Source: Yoonia maritima (GTDB taxonomy: Bacteria > Pseudomonadota > Alphaproteobacteria > Rhodobacterales > Rhodobacteraceae). Taken from it: a DNA stretch of 64,000 nt. Location of the stretch: assembly GCF_002933395.1 (NCBI RefSeq), contig NZ_PKFN01000008.1, positions 848,688 to 912,687 of the forward strand, given 5' to 3'. Positions 25,315-34,696 of the stretch are shown here, in pieces. Positions within the stretch are counted from its first letter, which is position 1, and each line of letters opens with the position of its first letter. Position numbers and translations under genes: made by a program. The notes below the pieces were generated by a model that was not told the origin of the DNA, did not search any database, and was given only the letters and a program-made list of their open reading frames with translations.

Positions 25315-27504
25315 TCACGTTGCCGCGTTTAAGGCCGCACCGCGCTTCTGGTAGACAACCAGCAGGATTGCGAGGCCCAAGCCAATGGCGTCTGTCGCCC
25401 ATCCGCCCGCGATCATGAACAGCCCTGCGACCAGCACAAGGGCGCGGACAGCGGCACTGGCGTGCCCCACCAGCCACCCCTGCACGGCGCACGAGAGCAG
25501 ATAGACACCAATCACAGCCGTAATCGCGATGTGGATGATTTCAATCCAGCTGCCCTGCAGCAGCATCGCCGGAGAATAAAAGAACATGTAGGGCACTACG
25601 AAGGCCGCAAGACCGATCTTGAAGCTTTCAACACTGGTTTTGACAGGGTCTGACCCAGCCAGCGCGGATCCCGCATAGGCCGCCAAAGCCACAGGCGGTG
25701 TGATGGCTGACATGACTGCAAAGTAGAAGATGAACAGGTGCGCGATCAGCGGTTCGACGCCAAGGTTTACCACACCCGGTGCGATGACACTGGCCGCAAC
25801 AGCGTAGGCGGCTGTAGTTGGCATCCCCATCCCCAACACGATGGAGACCACCATCGCAAAGAACAGCGCCAGAAGCTGGCTTTGATCCGCAAGCGTCAAC
25901 AAGACAGTGGAGAATCGCGACCCAATCCCTGTCAGTGCGATAACCCCGACGATGATACCTGCCGTCGCGCAAACCGCGACCAGCTGCAGAACCATCCGCG
26001 CACCATTGTCTAGCGCGTGGAAAAGCTGCTTTGGCCCCATTTTATGCGGTGTCAGCCACGACACAACCGCCGCTGTCATCATCGCGAGTGTGCCGCAGCG
26101 AATGACGGAATAGCCCGCAAAGAGTGCTGAAATCAGAACGATGATCGGCGTCAGCAGATAGATTTGACGCACCAGCACGCCGAACTTTGGCAGTTGGTCC
26201 CGCGGCAGGCCTTTCAGGTTCGCCTTTTGCGCGGCCAGATCGATCATGAAGTAAACCGAGATGAAATAAAGCGCGGCGGGGATGATCGCGGCAGAGACGA
26301 TCGCCATGTACGAAATCCCGGTGATTTCAGCCATTATGAACGCACCTGCGCCCATGATCGGCGGCATGATTTGCCCACCTGTCGAGGCCGCAGCCTCGAC
26401 TGACGCGGCGGTCTGGGGCTTGTAGCCGACCTTTTTCATCATCGGGATCGTCAGGGATCCGGTGGCCACTACGTTGCCCGCGGATGTGCCGTTGATCATG
26501 CCCATCAGGCCGGATGCAAAGATCGCCACTTTGGCAGGGCCGCCGCGTTTGTGACCGGCAGCTGCAAAGGCGAGGTTGACGAAGTATTCACCAACACGGG
26601 TGGTTTGCAGGAAGGCCGCAAAGATCACGAACAGGATGATATAGGTCGACGAAATCGCAATCGGCGCGCCGAGGATCCCATTGTCGGTGTAGATATAGGA
26701 AAAGAAGCGTTTGGCGTCGTAGCCACGGTGCTCAAAGATGCCGGGCAACCACGGGCCAAGGAAGGCATAGGCCACGAAGACGCCGGCAATGATGACCAAT
26801 GCCATACCGGCCAAACGTCGTGTCAACTCAATGATCAGGATCACGCCGGTTACAGCCGCCCACATATCGCCAGGCAGGGCCATAGGCATACCGGCGCGTA
26901 GCTGAAGTTGACGGGCAAAGAAGATCAGGTAGGCAGTAGCGACAACGGCGGCGACGGCCAAAAGGATGTCAGCGAGTGCGAACTGGCGCCGATCCCGCTG
27001 CGGGAAAAACCATCCATGGAATACTGCCAAAGCAGACCCCAAGGCCAGCGGAATGCCGAATGTCGACATCGCCCAAGCTGGCGGAAGGGCGTTGCCCATG
27101 ACACGGCCATTGATCCAGATCGCAGCCACGGCAACGGCACCGTAAAGAATACCCGCGGCCGCCAGAGCCAAAACGCCAAGCGAGAGAGGGTTGCGCTCCT
27201 TTTGAGCAGTGGAACCGGACAGTGTTGTCGCACCGAACAACAAGAACCCAAGAAACAGACCGCCGCCCACGTGGCTGAGGCGGTAGGCCCAAGTCTCAAG
27301 CGGGTAGACGTTCATGACCAAGAGGTGAAAGACCGAATAGGCGACGCACAGGGCCGCGACGATTATGTTGCGCGTTCCTTGAAGGTCCCTTTGGTTGCTG
27401 GTCAGGGCCTCTTCATCGACATTCGCCTTAGCGGTCTCCTGCTCAATGACAGACAGAGTGGGGTCAACGCTGGTCCGGATGGCGGTGTCTTGGGGGTTTT
27501 TCAT
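25315..27504 (-). CDS. TRAP transporter fused permease (DctQM fusion, TAXI type)
   Basis: The protein has 729 residues with about 17 or more hydrophobic segments. The N-terminal part is a DctQ-like small subunit region, followed by the DctM large subunit with GGQIMPPIMGAGAFIMAEIT and GMGMPTTAAYAVAASVIAPG, hallmark motifs of fused TRAP permeases. It imports an organic acid with Na+ using the TAXI binding protein at 27592. Located beside tartrate catabolic genes and a LysR regulator, it most likely imports tartrate or a close relative. Confidence 0.93.
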   Translation of the reverse strand: MKNPQDTAIRTSVDPTLSVIEQETAKANVDEEALTSNQRDLQGTRNIIVAALCVAYSVFHLLVMNVYPLETWAYRLSHVGGGLFLGFLLFGATTLSGSTAQKERNPLSLGVLALAAAGILYGAVAVAAIWINGRVMGNALPPAWAMSTFGIPLALGSALAVFHGWFFPQRDRRQFALADILLAVAAVVATAYLIFFARQLQLRAGMPMALPGDMWAAVTGVILIIELTRRLAGMALVIIAGVFVAYAFLGPWLPGIFEHRGYDAKRFFSYIYTDNGILGAPIAISSTYIILFVIFAAFLQTTRVGEYFVNLAFAAAGHKRGGPAKVAIFASGLMGMINGTSAGNVVATGSLTIPMMKKVGYKPQTAASVEAAASTGGQIMPPIMGAGAFIMAEITGISYMAIVSAAIIPAALYFISVYFMIDLAAQKANLKGLPRDQLPKFGVLVRQIYLLTPIIVLISALFAGYSVIRCGTLAMMTAAVVSWLTPHKMGPKQLFHALDNGARMVLQLVAVCATAGIIVGVIALTGIGSRFSTVLLTLADQSQLLALFFAMVVSIVLGMGMPTTAAYAVAASVIAPGVVNLGVEPLIAHLFIFYFAVMSAITPPVALAAYAGSALAGSDPVKTSVESFKIGLAAFVVPYMFFYSPAMLLQGSWIEIIHIAITAVIGVYLLSCAVQGWLVGHASAAVRALVLVAGLFMIAGGWATDAIGLGLAILLVVYQKRGAALNAAT

Positions 27505-27530
27505 TTTTTAGACTGCCCGAAAAAGAAGGT

Positions 27531-27570
27531 GAAAGAAAAACGCGGGCGGGAACAAGTTCAACCGCCCGCG
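27531..27570 (-). terminator. Attenuator-like terminator between TAXI and permease genes
   Basis: CGCGGGCGG and CCGCCCGCG form a 9-bp GC-rich stem around a 12-base loop; TTTTTCTTT follows on the minus strand. It sits between the binding-protein gene and the permease gene. It probably lets a fraction of transcripts through, so that binding protein is made in excess. Confidence 0.8.
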
Positions 27571-27591
27571 TCAAAACAGATTGTAATCCGC

Positions 27592-28566
27592 TTATTTCAG
27601 ATCGTCAGAGATCTCGTAGCCGTTCTCTTCGAACCAGCGCACAGCACCGGGATGGAAGGGAACAACCGCGTTCTTCACAACGTTTTCTGCCAGTGTCTCA
27701 CGGGCGGCGGCGTGGTTCTGAACCATGCGCTCGTGATTTTCCATGGCCAGTGCTGTGATCTCATAGGCCAGGCTTTCAGGCATGTCCTGATGGGCGATAG
27801 CGAAGTTCCACAAGGATACAGTCTGGAGATCCTCTGGCTGATCCTCATAGGTGTCAGCAGGGATGGTGAACGGTGCCATAGCCGGCACGATTTCCATCAT
27901 CTGGTCCAGCGTTTCCTCATCCATAGAGATGAAGCGCACGTCGTTTTCGACAGCCAGCTGTGCATAGGCACCCGTTGGAAGACCTGCAGCATATACGAAG
28001 GCATCAATCAGGCCGTCTTTTAGCTGACCGGCTGTATCCGAACCACCTGCGTTGGAAATGTTCACGCCATCGTAGCCTTCGGCGTTTTCAAAGAAGCGTG
28101 TCCAGTAGGTTGCAGATGTGCCGCCAGCAGGGCCAACACCAACACGCATGCCTGCCATGTCTTGGAAGTTCATGATGTCAGAGCTGGAAAGGACAGCCGC
28201 CTGCAGCGGTGTCTGGTACATCGGGAACAGCGCACGTACGTTTTCATGTGGCACGCCTGGCATCAGCGGGCTTTCGCCACGGCGGGCTTCGTCAGCGGGC
28301 CCGAGGGTTACGAACCCCATCTGGTGCTCGCCTGTCTCAACTAGCGTAACGTTCTGAACAGGGCCACCGGTGATTTCAACGCCGGCGTTCAGGTCCAGCG
28401 CTTCGCTGATCATGGCGCCGAAACCGCTGCCATAGGTAAAGTATGTGCCGCCTTGGCTACCTGTGCCGATTGTCAGGCTGTTCGGCCATCCATCACGATC
28501 CTGCGCGGATACGGGAAGCGCGATGGCAGCACACAGGGCAGCTGCGGTGAAAGTTGCAAATTTCAT
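27592..28566 (-). CDS. TAXI-family TRAP transporter solute-binding protein
   Basis: The protein has 324 residues from the ATG at 28566, which follows GGAGGAAAATTC; the longer frame upstream has no signal peptide. The signal peptide (MKFATFTAAALCAAIALPVS) is cut near AQD. The start of the mature protein, LTIGTGSQGGTYFTYGSGFG, is the TAXI signature. It binds the substrate in the periplasm and hands it to the fused permease encoded next. Substrate inferred as tartrate or a related dicarboxylate from the ttu neighbours. Confidence 0.93.
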   Translation of the reverse strand: MKFATFTAAALCAAIALPVSAQDRDGWPNSLTIGTGSQGGTYFTYGSGFGAMISEALDLNAGVEITGGPVQNVTLVETGEHQMGFVTLGPADEARRGESPLMPGVPHENVRALFPMYQTPLQAAVLSSSDIMNFQDMAGMRVGVGPAGGTSATYWTRFFENAEGYDGVNISNAGGSDTAGQLKDGLIDAFVYAAGLPTGAYAQLAVENDVRFISMDEETLDQMMEIVPAMAPFTIPADTYEDQPEDLQTVSLWNFAIAHQDMPESLAYEITALAMENHERMVQNHAAARETLAENVVKNAVVPFHPGAVRWFEENGYEISDDLK

Positions 28567-28670
28567 GAATTTTCCTCCTCCAAGGTATGTCCTCCAATGC
28601 GCCTCCGGAAACGGAAGGCATCTGGTAGCATGATGGGAAGAACCACGGCACATCGCTACACGCCAGAATT

Positions 28671-28689
28671 TATATTCTAAATCGATATA
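28671..28689. promoter_or_regulatory. Candidate LysR operator upstream of the TAXI gene
   Basis: TATAT-N9-ATATA dyad immediately downstream of the LysR stop and about 105 bp before the TAXI start. The related string TATATAAT occurs in the LysR-ttuC intergenic region (29638-29645). Binding is inferred. Confidence 0.4.
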
Positions 28690-28690
28690 A

Positions 28691-29605
28691 TTAAGCTGTG
28701 CGTTCCAATTCGGGCAGGTTCTTCTCAAGAACAGATAAAAACGCATCCCGTCGTTCGTCGCGGGTGCCACGGGTCCATGCCGCAGCCAGAATCAATTTTG
28801 AACGGGTTGTGCCTTGTGGGATCGACAATGGAACAAAGGCCACGCCAGGCACCTGAAACCGCGAGGTCCATCGCGGCACGATCGCAAGACCTGTGCCTGC
28901 TGCGACCAGATTCACGATCGTTTGTTTTTCCTCGGCGATCTGCGCGATACGCGCGGTCAGACCCACATCAACGAACAGCTTGATCGTCAGGTCGTGTGAG
29001 TGGGGTCGTGACCGGCGATCCGGCACAATAAGTGGCTCATCAGCGAGGTCAGAGATCGCGATAGAGCTGTTCGCCGCCAAACGGTGCGCTTCCGGCAAGG
29101 CAACGACCGCCGTCTCGAAAAACAATGTCCTAAAATTGAGCCTGTTGTCACGCACGTCAGGCGGGCGACAAAACGCAATATCAATAGACCCACTCAAAAG
29201 CTTTGGCAAAAGGTGGATTGTCTTTTGCTCGAACAACTGGACTTCAAGATCCGGTAGGTCCTTACGAACCATCATAAGCAACTGCGGCATCAGTCCTGCC
29301 GCCGCACTGTCGATTGCGCCAACCCTAAGAACAGGCGTTTCGGACTTTCTGACATCCCTGATTTTAGCCTCAAGACGTTCGGCTTGCGCGACCAAAGCTC
29401 TGGCGTCTTCCAAAATACTGTTACCGGCTTCCGTCAGGGATACAGACCGCGTCGTGCGCACGAACAGGCGGGTCTCAAGTTTTTCTTCAAGCAGGCGGAT
29501 CTGACGCCCTAAAGAGGCCGGTAAAATATTCAGCGATTGCGCCGCCCTGCCAAAATGAAGGGTTTCGGCCACGGCAAGAAAACTTTTGATCTGCGTAATG
29601 TCCAA
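28691..29605 (-). CDS. ttuA: LysR-family regulator of tartrate genes (TtuA-like)
   Basis: The protein has 304 residues. The N-terminal HTH (ITQIKSFLAVAETLHFGRAA, then PASLGRQIRLLEEKL) and the standard LysR effector domain are complete. It lies between the TRAP genes (same strand, downstream) and ttuC (divergent). In Agrobacterium vitis the ttu cluster also has a LysR gene (ttuA) beside ttuB-E; the symbol here is by analogy of position. Confidence 0.85.
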   Translation of the reverse strand: MDITQIKSFLAVAETLHFGRAAQSLNILPASLGRQIRLLEEKLETRLFVRTTRSVSLTEAGNSILEDARALVAQAERLEAKIRDVRKSETPVLRVGAIDSAAAGLMPQLLMMVRKDLPDLEVQLFEQKTIHLLPKLLSGSIDIAFCRPPDVRDNRLNFRTLFFETAVVALPEAHRLAANSSIAISDLADEPLIVPDRRSRPHSHDLTIKLFVDVGLTARIAQIAEEKQTIVNLVAAGTGLAIVPRWTSRFQVPGVAFVPLSIPQGTTRSKLILAAAWTRGTRDERRDAFLSVLEKNLPELERTA

Positions 29606-29798
29606 GGCGAAATCCCAACAAGACTATTTCACTTCAGTATATAATCCTGTGCCGATTGAGCGCAATGAATTATGAGGGGTAGCTTCACAACAAGTGCCGG
29701 AGGGACATTCACGGATCGAAAGCAACACGGACCGTGTGGCTTTCTTCTTCAAACGTCAATCCAATGTCACGCAGACCTTATTAGATCGGAAGAATGCT
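29606..29798. promoter_or_regulatory. Divergent control region, LysR / ttuC
   Basis: The 193-bp region between divergent starts holds a TATAAT string at 29640-29645, which is a possible -10 element, and GGAAGA before the ttuC ATG. The LysR regulator probably acts here. Confidence 0.45.
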
Positions 29799-30872
29799 AT
29801 GAAAACATACAAAATCGCCTCAATTCCTGCTGATGGCATCGGGCCCGAAGTTATTGCGGCAGGTCACCAAGCGCTTGAGGCGTTGGCGCGTCGTGACGGT
29901 GGTTTTGAGTTTGACGTCACTGAATTTGACTGGAGTTCTGAGCGCTACAAACGCACTGGCGCCTTGATGCCCGAAGACGGGACCGAGCAGTTGAAAAAAT
30001 TCGACGCGATCTTTTTCGGCGCGGTTGGCGCGCCTGATGTGCCGGACCACCTGACACTCTGGGGGCTTCGCCTTCCGATCTGCCAAGGGTTCGATCAATA
30101 CGCCAACGTGCGCCCCACCCGCATTCTGCCGGGCATTTCCGCCCCCCTTGAAGGGGTGGGCCCTGGTGATCTGGATTGGGTCATTGTTCGCGAAAACTCC
30201 GAAGGTGAATATTCCGGTGTGGGTGGCCGCGCGCATAAAGGCATGCCTGAAGAGGTCGCCACCGAAGTGTCCATCTTTACCCGCGTCGGGGTTGAACGGA
30301 TCATGCGCTATGCGTTCAAGCTTGCGCAATCTCGCCCCCGCAAGTTCCTGACGGTCGTGACAAAATCCAACGCGCAGCGCCATGGCATGGTTATGTGGGA
30401 CGAGATCGCGCTGGAAGTGTCCAAGGATTTTCCCGACGTGGAATGGGACAAGATGCTGGTCGACGCGATGACCGTGCGCATGGTCAAAGACCCCAAATCA
30501 CTCGATACAATTGTTGCCACCAACCTGCACGCCGATATCCTGTCGGATCTGGCCGGTGCTTTGGCCGGCTCGCTCGGTGTTGCGCCAACAGCCAACATCG
30601 ACCCCGAACGCCGCTTTCCTTCGATGTTTGAACCGATCCACGGCTCGGCGTTTGATATCACGGGCAAAGGCATCGCTAACCCAGTCGCGACATTCTGGAC
30701 CGCCAGCCAGATGCTGGAACATCTGGGTGAAAGCGCGGCTGCAGAACGCCTGATGCGGGCGGTGGAAAAGGTCTGCGCCGACGGCATCATGACCCCAGAC
30801 GTGGGTGGCACGGCGAATACGCAGGATGTCACCGATGCGGTCTGCGAAGCGATCCGCGGCGAAAACATCTGA
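29799..30872 (+). CDS. ttuC: Tartrate dehydrogenase / D-malate dehydrogenase
   Basis: The protein has 357 residues from the ATG at 29799; the longer frame lacks a start signal. It is an isocitrate/isopropylmalate dehydrogenase-fold protein: IPADGIGPEV, an arginine-rich substrate region (ANVRPTRILPG), VRENSEGEYSG, a catalytic DAMTVRMVKDP and metal-binding DILSDLAGALAGS. The length and the downstream ttuD and ttuE point to tartrate dehydrogenase (NAD- and Mn-dependent oxidation of tartrate to oxaloglycolate and onward to glycerate) rather than LeuB. Confidence 0.9.
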   Translation: MKTYKIASIPADGIGPEVIAAGHQALEALARRDGGFEFDVTEFDWSSERYKRTGALMPEDGTEQLKKFDAIFFGAVGAPDVPDHLTLWGLRLPICQGFDQYANVRPTRILPGISAPLEGVGPGDLDWVIVRENSEGEYSGVGGRAHKGMPEEVATEVSIFTRVGVERIMRYAFKLAQSRPRKFLTVVTKSNAQRHGMVMWDEIALEVSKDFPDVEWDKMLVDAMTVRMVKDPKSLDTIVATNLHADILSDLAGALAGSLGVAPTANIDPERRFPSMFEPIHGSAFDITGKGIANPVATFWTASQMLEHLGESAAAERLMRAVEKVCADGIMTPDVGGTANTQDVTDAVCEAIRGENI

Positions 30873-30882
30873 GGGCTGACCC

Positions 30883-32139
30883 ATGAACGACGACGATGCA
30901 GCGGCGCTTTTGCGCCGAATGATGACGGCTGCCATTGAGGCTGCCGATCCGACGACTGTTCTGGCATCTCACCTCCCAGAGAAGCCGACAGGCCGCTGTA
31001 TCGTCGTCGGGGCGGGTAAATCCGCTGCAGCGATGGCCGCAGCGCTCGAAACAGCTTGGCCCGATGTCGATCTTTCGGGCGTGGTTGTGACGCGCTACGG
31101 ACATTCTGTCCCCACATCACGCATAGCGGTGCGTGAAGCATCGCATCCAGTTCCCGATACCGCAGGGTTGAACGCCGCGCGCGAAATCATGCAAACAGCC
31201 GCCGCCGCTGGTGAAGGCGACCTTGTGATCGCGTTGATATCAGGTGGTGGGTCCTCGCTGATACCAATGCCGGTTGCCCCGCTGACCTTAGACGAAAAGA
31301 TCATCGTCAACAAAATGCTACTGTCGTCGGGCCTGACGATTGAGGATATGAACAAAGTCCGACGCAGGCTTTCACTGATTAAAGGCGGAGGGCTTGCCCG
31401 TGCGGTGCATCCAGCCAAATTGGTTACTTTAGCAATCTCGGATGTCCCGGGCGACGATCCCGCCGCAATCGCATCGGGACCCACGGTTCCGGACCCGACC
31501 GCGGGCGAAGATCTTAGCCCTCTCGTCGACCGCCTTGGCACCGATCTGCCCCACGCCGCGCGCAGTATCCTTCTGGCGCCCACAAAAGAGCAGCCCCCCT
31601 TTGATGTGGATTACCGGCTTATCGCCACGCCCCAGCTGTCACTTGAGGCCGCAGCCAGTGTCGCCCGCGAGGCTGGTCTGACGCCGACTATCCTTGGCGA
31701 CGCCCTTGAAGGCGAGGCGCGTGAATTGGGCATTGCAATGTCGGGGATGGCGACATGGGTCGCACGTCAAAAAGCACCCTCATCCCCCCCGGCTGTTTTG
31801 CTGTCGGGCGGCGAAACGACCGTTTCAATCGGCGGTACAAAGCCCGGTCGAGGGGGACGCAACACCGAATTTCTTCTCAGCCTCGCGGTCGCGCTGAACG
31901 GGCGCGCCAACATTCATGCGCTTGCGGCAGACACCGACGGCATCGACGGCACTGAAGACGCAGCTGGTGCCATCATCGGGCCGGATACGCTGGCCCGGGC
32001 CCAACGGGTTGGCATGAGCCCTAAGCACCACCTGGCGCGACACGACAGCTACAGTCTTTTCGACGCCACGGGCGACCTGATCAAGACAGGCCCGACCCTC
32101 ACCAATGTAAATGATTTTCGCGCTGTGCTTGTCCGCTGA
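30883..32139 (+). CDS. ttuD: Hydroxypyruvate reductase / glycerate 2-kinase family (TtuD)
   Basis: The protein has 418 residues. The N-terminal DUF4147 domain has VVGAGKSAAAMAAALE and LISGGGSSLIPMPV, and the C-terminal MOFRL domain has LLSGGETTVSIGG and GGRNTEFLLSLA, with ADTDGIDGTEDAAGA. Members phosphorylate glycerate to 2-phosphoglycerate; historically TtuD was assigned as hydroxypyruvate reductase. It starts 10 bp after ttuC and is followed 33 bp later by pyruvate kinase, completing a path from tartrate to pyruvate through enolase. Confidence 0.92.
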   Translation: MNDDDAAALLRRMMTAAIEAADPTTVLASHLPEKPTGRCIVVGAGKSAAAMAAALETAWPDVDLSGVVVTRYGHSVPTSRIAVREASHPVPDTAGLNAAREIMQTAAAAGEGDLVIALISGGGSSLIPMPVAPLTLDEKIIVNKMLLSSGLTIEDMNKVRRRLSLIKGGGLARAVHPAKLVTLAISDVPGDDPAAIASGPTVPDPTAGEDLSPLVDRLGTDLPHAARSILLAPTKEQPPFDVDYRLIATPQLSLEAAASVAREAGLTPTILGDALEGEARELGIAMSGMATWVARQKAPSSPPAVLLSGGETTVSIGGTKPGRGGRNTEFLLSLAVALNGRANIHALAADTDGIDGTEDAAGAIIGPDTLARAQRVGMSPKHHLARHDSYSLFDATGDLIKTGPTLTNVNDFRAVLVR

Positions 32140-32172
32140 CAGGCCCGCACGAACCGACCCGAAGGATACCAC

Positions 32173-33585
32173 ATGATCCGCGATAGACGCGCCAAAATCG
32201 TTGCAACAGTAGGCCCCGCAAGCGCGTCGCCCTTCATGCTGCGAAACCTGTTCAACGCGGGCGTTGATACCTTCCGCTTGAATTTTAGCCACGGCGAACA
32301 CGACATCCATGCCCTAACAATCTCTGCCATTCGCAAACTTGAACAAGACGTCGGCGCCCCCATCGGCATTTTGCAGGACTTGCAGGGACCGAAGATCAGG
32401 CTTGGTCGTATAATAGGCGGATCACGCAATCTGGACCGCCATGAAAAGGTGTGCTTCCTTCCCTCGGACACGGTCGAGGATGACACCTGCCTGCCGCTGC
32501 CGCACCCCGAAATCTTCGAAGCCATCGAGCTGGGCCACCGCCTTTTCATCGACGATGGTCGGGTCCGCCTGAAAGTGACGGGCAAGCAAACGGGCCAGAT
32601 CGAGGCCGAAGTCCTTGAGGGCGGTAAGGTAAGTGACCGTAAGGGCGTGAACCTGCCCGATTGCATGCTTGATCTGCCGGTGCTGACTGAGAAGGACCGT
32701 AAAGATCTTCACTTCGGGCTGAAAAACGGGGTCGACTGGGTCGCGCTGTCTTTTGTGCAACGGGCCACAGACCTTGACGAAATCACTGCGATCATTGATG
32801 GCCGCGCAGGCCTGATCTCGAAAATAGAAAAGCCCTCCGCGCTGGAGGATATCGAAGCAATCGTTGATAAATCCGACGCGATCATGATTGCGCGGGGTGA
32901 TCTTGGGGTTGAAATCCCGCCCGAGGATGTGCCCGCCCGCCAAAAGGAAATCATCACCCTGTGCCGGCGCACCTGCCGTCCGGTGATTGTTGCGACGCAG
33001 ATGCTGGAGTCCATGGTCGCTTCGCCAACCCCGACCCGCGCTGAAGCCTCTGACGTCGCGACGGCCATCTACGACGGCGCGGACGCGGTGATGTTATCGG
33101 CGGAAAGCGCCACGGGTGATTTCCCGACAGAAGCCGTCGAAGTGATGGACCGGATCATTCGCTCGACCGAGGGGCATAGTTTCTACGCGGCGGCCATGTC
33201 ATCATCGCGCGAAGCCTGCCTAAGCGATGCCGACGCGATTGCCGACACAGGCGCAACACTGGCCTGTGCTTTGAACGCCGCTTGCATCACGGCCTATTCC
33301 ATGAGCGGTTTGACGGGGCTGCGGGTGTCCGCGCGCCGCCCGAAACTGCCCCTTGTGGTCATGACCCGGGACCGTTGCGTGGCGCGTCGAATGGCGTTGG
33401 TTTGGGGCGCGCGATCTGTCTTGGAATCCTCCGCCGTCGATTACGACAGCATGGTCGAAACAGCCAAGGCTGAATGTCGGCGGCTATTACCGCCAGAGAC
33501 TGGTGAAAAGATGGTGGTCTTGTCCGGCGTTCCGTTCGGCCAGATCGGCAGCACAAACAACATTCGCGTGGCCACGTTGCGATAG
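32173..33585 (+). CDS. ttuE: Pyruvate kinase (TtuE-type, pathway-specific)
   Basis: The protein has 470 residues. It has an N-terminal KIVATVGPAS, NFSHGEH (K+ and substrate site), SKIEKPSALEDIEAI with the catalytic Lys, and IMIARGDLGVE and VIVATQMLESMV. It catalyses phosphoenolpyruvate plus ADP to pyruvate plus ATP. The last gene of the ttu operon, it is probably a second pyruvate kinase dedicated to tartrate or glycerate breakdown. Confidence 0.92.
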   Translation: MIRDRRAKIVATVGPASASPFMLRNLFNAGVDTFRLNFSHGEHDIHALTISAIRKLEQDVGAPIGILQDLQGPKIRLGRIIGGSRNLDRHEKVCFLPSDTVEDDTCLPLPHPEIFEAIELGHRLFIDDGRVRLKVTGKQTGQIEAEVLEGGKVSDRKGVNLPDCMLDLPVLTEKDRKDLHFGLKNGVDWVALSFVQRATDLDEITAIIDGRAGLISKIEKPSALEDIEAIVDKSDAIMIARGDLGVEIPPEDVPARQKEIITLCRRTCRPVIVATQMLESMVASPTPTRAEASDVATAIYDGADAVMLSAESATGDFPTEAVEVMDRIIRSTEGHSFYAAAMSSSREACLSDADAIADTGATLACALNAACITAYSMSGLTGLRVSARRPKLPLVVMTRDRCVARRMALVWGARSVLESSAVDYDSMVETAKAECRRLLPPETGEKMVVLSGVPFGQIGSTNNIRVATLR

Positions 33586-33747
33586 CGCGGCCCTCGGGCA
33601 GGTTATGGTGTTAGCTACGGCTTCGCGCTTCAAGTGCCATTGGCCCCCAAAAAACTAAAATTAAACTGGTGTTTTTACGCTGCAATGCAGCGTTAACTGG
33701 CAAATTGAAAGTCTGCTAAGGGCCGTTTGTGTCGACGCTGATTTTTC

Positions 33748-33822
33748 CTATTTCAAAAGCACTTTAAATATAAGCAGGCCGACAATCATGCCCGCAGTCG
33801 TAAGAATGGTTGTGAGGTCCAT
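33748..33822 (-). CDS. 24-residue single-span membrane peptide
   Basis: ATG at 33822 is preceded by GAAGGAG with a 6-base spacer, a near-perfect ribosome binding site. The peptide starts MDLTTILTTAGMIVGLLIF and ends in KVLLK, giving one hydrophobic helix with a basic C-terminus. It lies 51 bp after the YqiJ-like gene on the same strand, probably in one transcript. No homolog was recognised; it may be a small accessory subunit of the YqiJ-like protein. It is too short for most gene callers. Confidence 0.6.
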   Translation of the reverse strand: MDLTTILTTAGMIVGLLIFKVLLK

Positions 33823-33873
33823 CTAGTACTCCTTCGAATGGAATTAATTCAGTTTTATGTTTGGGGACGCGGT

Positions 33874-34545
33874 TTAGATGACAAAGAACTTGTCACCGCG
33901 CTTGCGGATAAGTGTGACGTCACTGCCTTCATGAAAGACACCGTCATCATCCAATGGTTCGACCCGCAGGTAGTGCATGTTGCCATGCCGATCTTTGATC
34001 TTAGCCTCGGCGGGGTGGCCACGTGTGGCGGTGCCTTGAGTTATCGTCCCGCGATGCCCACCCAAGAAGCGAACGCGCATTGCGCTGGTCTCTGTTTTGG
34101 GCATGATCAGTCCAACCCAGTTCGCAATGACTCGGGTGACAGCCAAGGCTGGAACTGTCGCAATGACAACAGCAAGAAGAGTGAATAGCGGCGTTCCGAG
34201 CAGGGATGTCGCAAGGGACTGTATTCCAAGACCAAATAGCCCGAACATTGTCAAAAACGAAACGAGCCAGATAAGAAATGGCACGTCGCGGGCACCGATC
34301 CATGTCAGAATATCCGAAGGTGTTGCTGCCACATCACCCGCAACATCAATTTCCAATGGTTCGATATCAATGTCTGCTGTCAGATCAAAGTCAGCATCAA
34401 CGTCGATGTCTGGCCCCTCACCACCTAATCCCAAAACGGTGGCACCTAAAAACAAGCTAAAGATTTCAATTAAGAAAAGCCCAGCAGTTACAGCAAGCGC
34501 AATAGAAAATGGGAATGACCCTTCAGCCACAAATTGTTCAAACAT
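33874..34545 (-). CDS. YqiJ-like (NfeD-related) membrane protein with OB-fold
   Basis: The protein has 223 residues from the ATG at 34545, which follows GAAGGAGAGACG. Three or four hydrophobic segments and an acidic loop (DIDVDADFDL) lie in the first 150 residues. The C-terminal soluble domain (GHRGTITQGTATRGHPAEAK, then LRVEPLDDDGVFHEGSDV) matches the OB-fold of E. coli YqiJ. YqiJ is normally encoded with a flotillin (YqiK) and acts in membrane microdomain assembly. No flotillin gene is found here; only a tiny membrane peptide follows. Confidence 0.8.
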   Translation of the reverse strand: MFEQFVAEGSFPFSIALAVTAGLFLIEIFSLFLGATVLGLGGEGPDIDVDADFDLTADIDIEPLEIDVAGDVAATPSDILTWIGARDVPFLIWLVSFLTMFGLFGLGIQSLATSLLGTPLFTLLAVVIATVPALAVTRVIANWVGLIMPKTETSAMRVRFLGGHRGTITQGTATRGHPAEAKIKDRHGNMHYLRVEPLDDDGVFHEGSDVTLIRKRGDKFFVI

Positions 34546-34696
34546 CGTCTCTCCTTCAATTTTTATATAGTACATAATCACAAAAATGTTAGGGATATAT
34601 ATGCAATTTTTTAAAAATAAAAATAATTAGATAGTATTTCATAAGTAAATGTATATATTTTGTTGCACCAGTCGACACTCCGACCAGAGGAATACT

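Noticed and set aside
26551..28023. Long plus-strand frames antisense to the TRAP genes (including a 371-codon frame)
   Set aside because: They are shadows of the GC-rich minus-strand genes; the minus-strand products have clear TRAP motifs and start signals.
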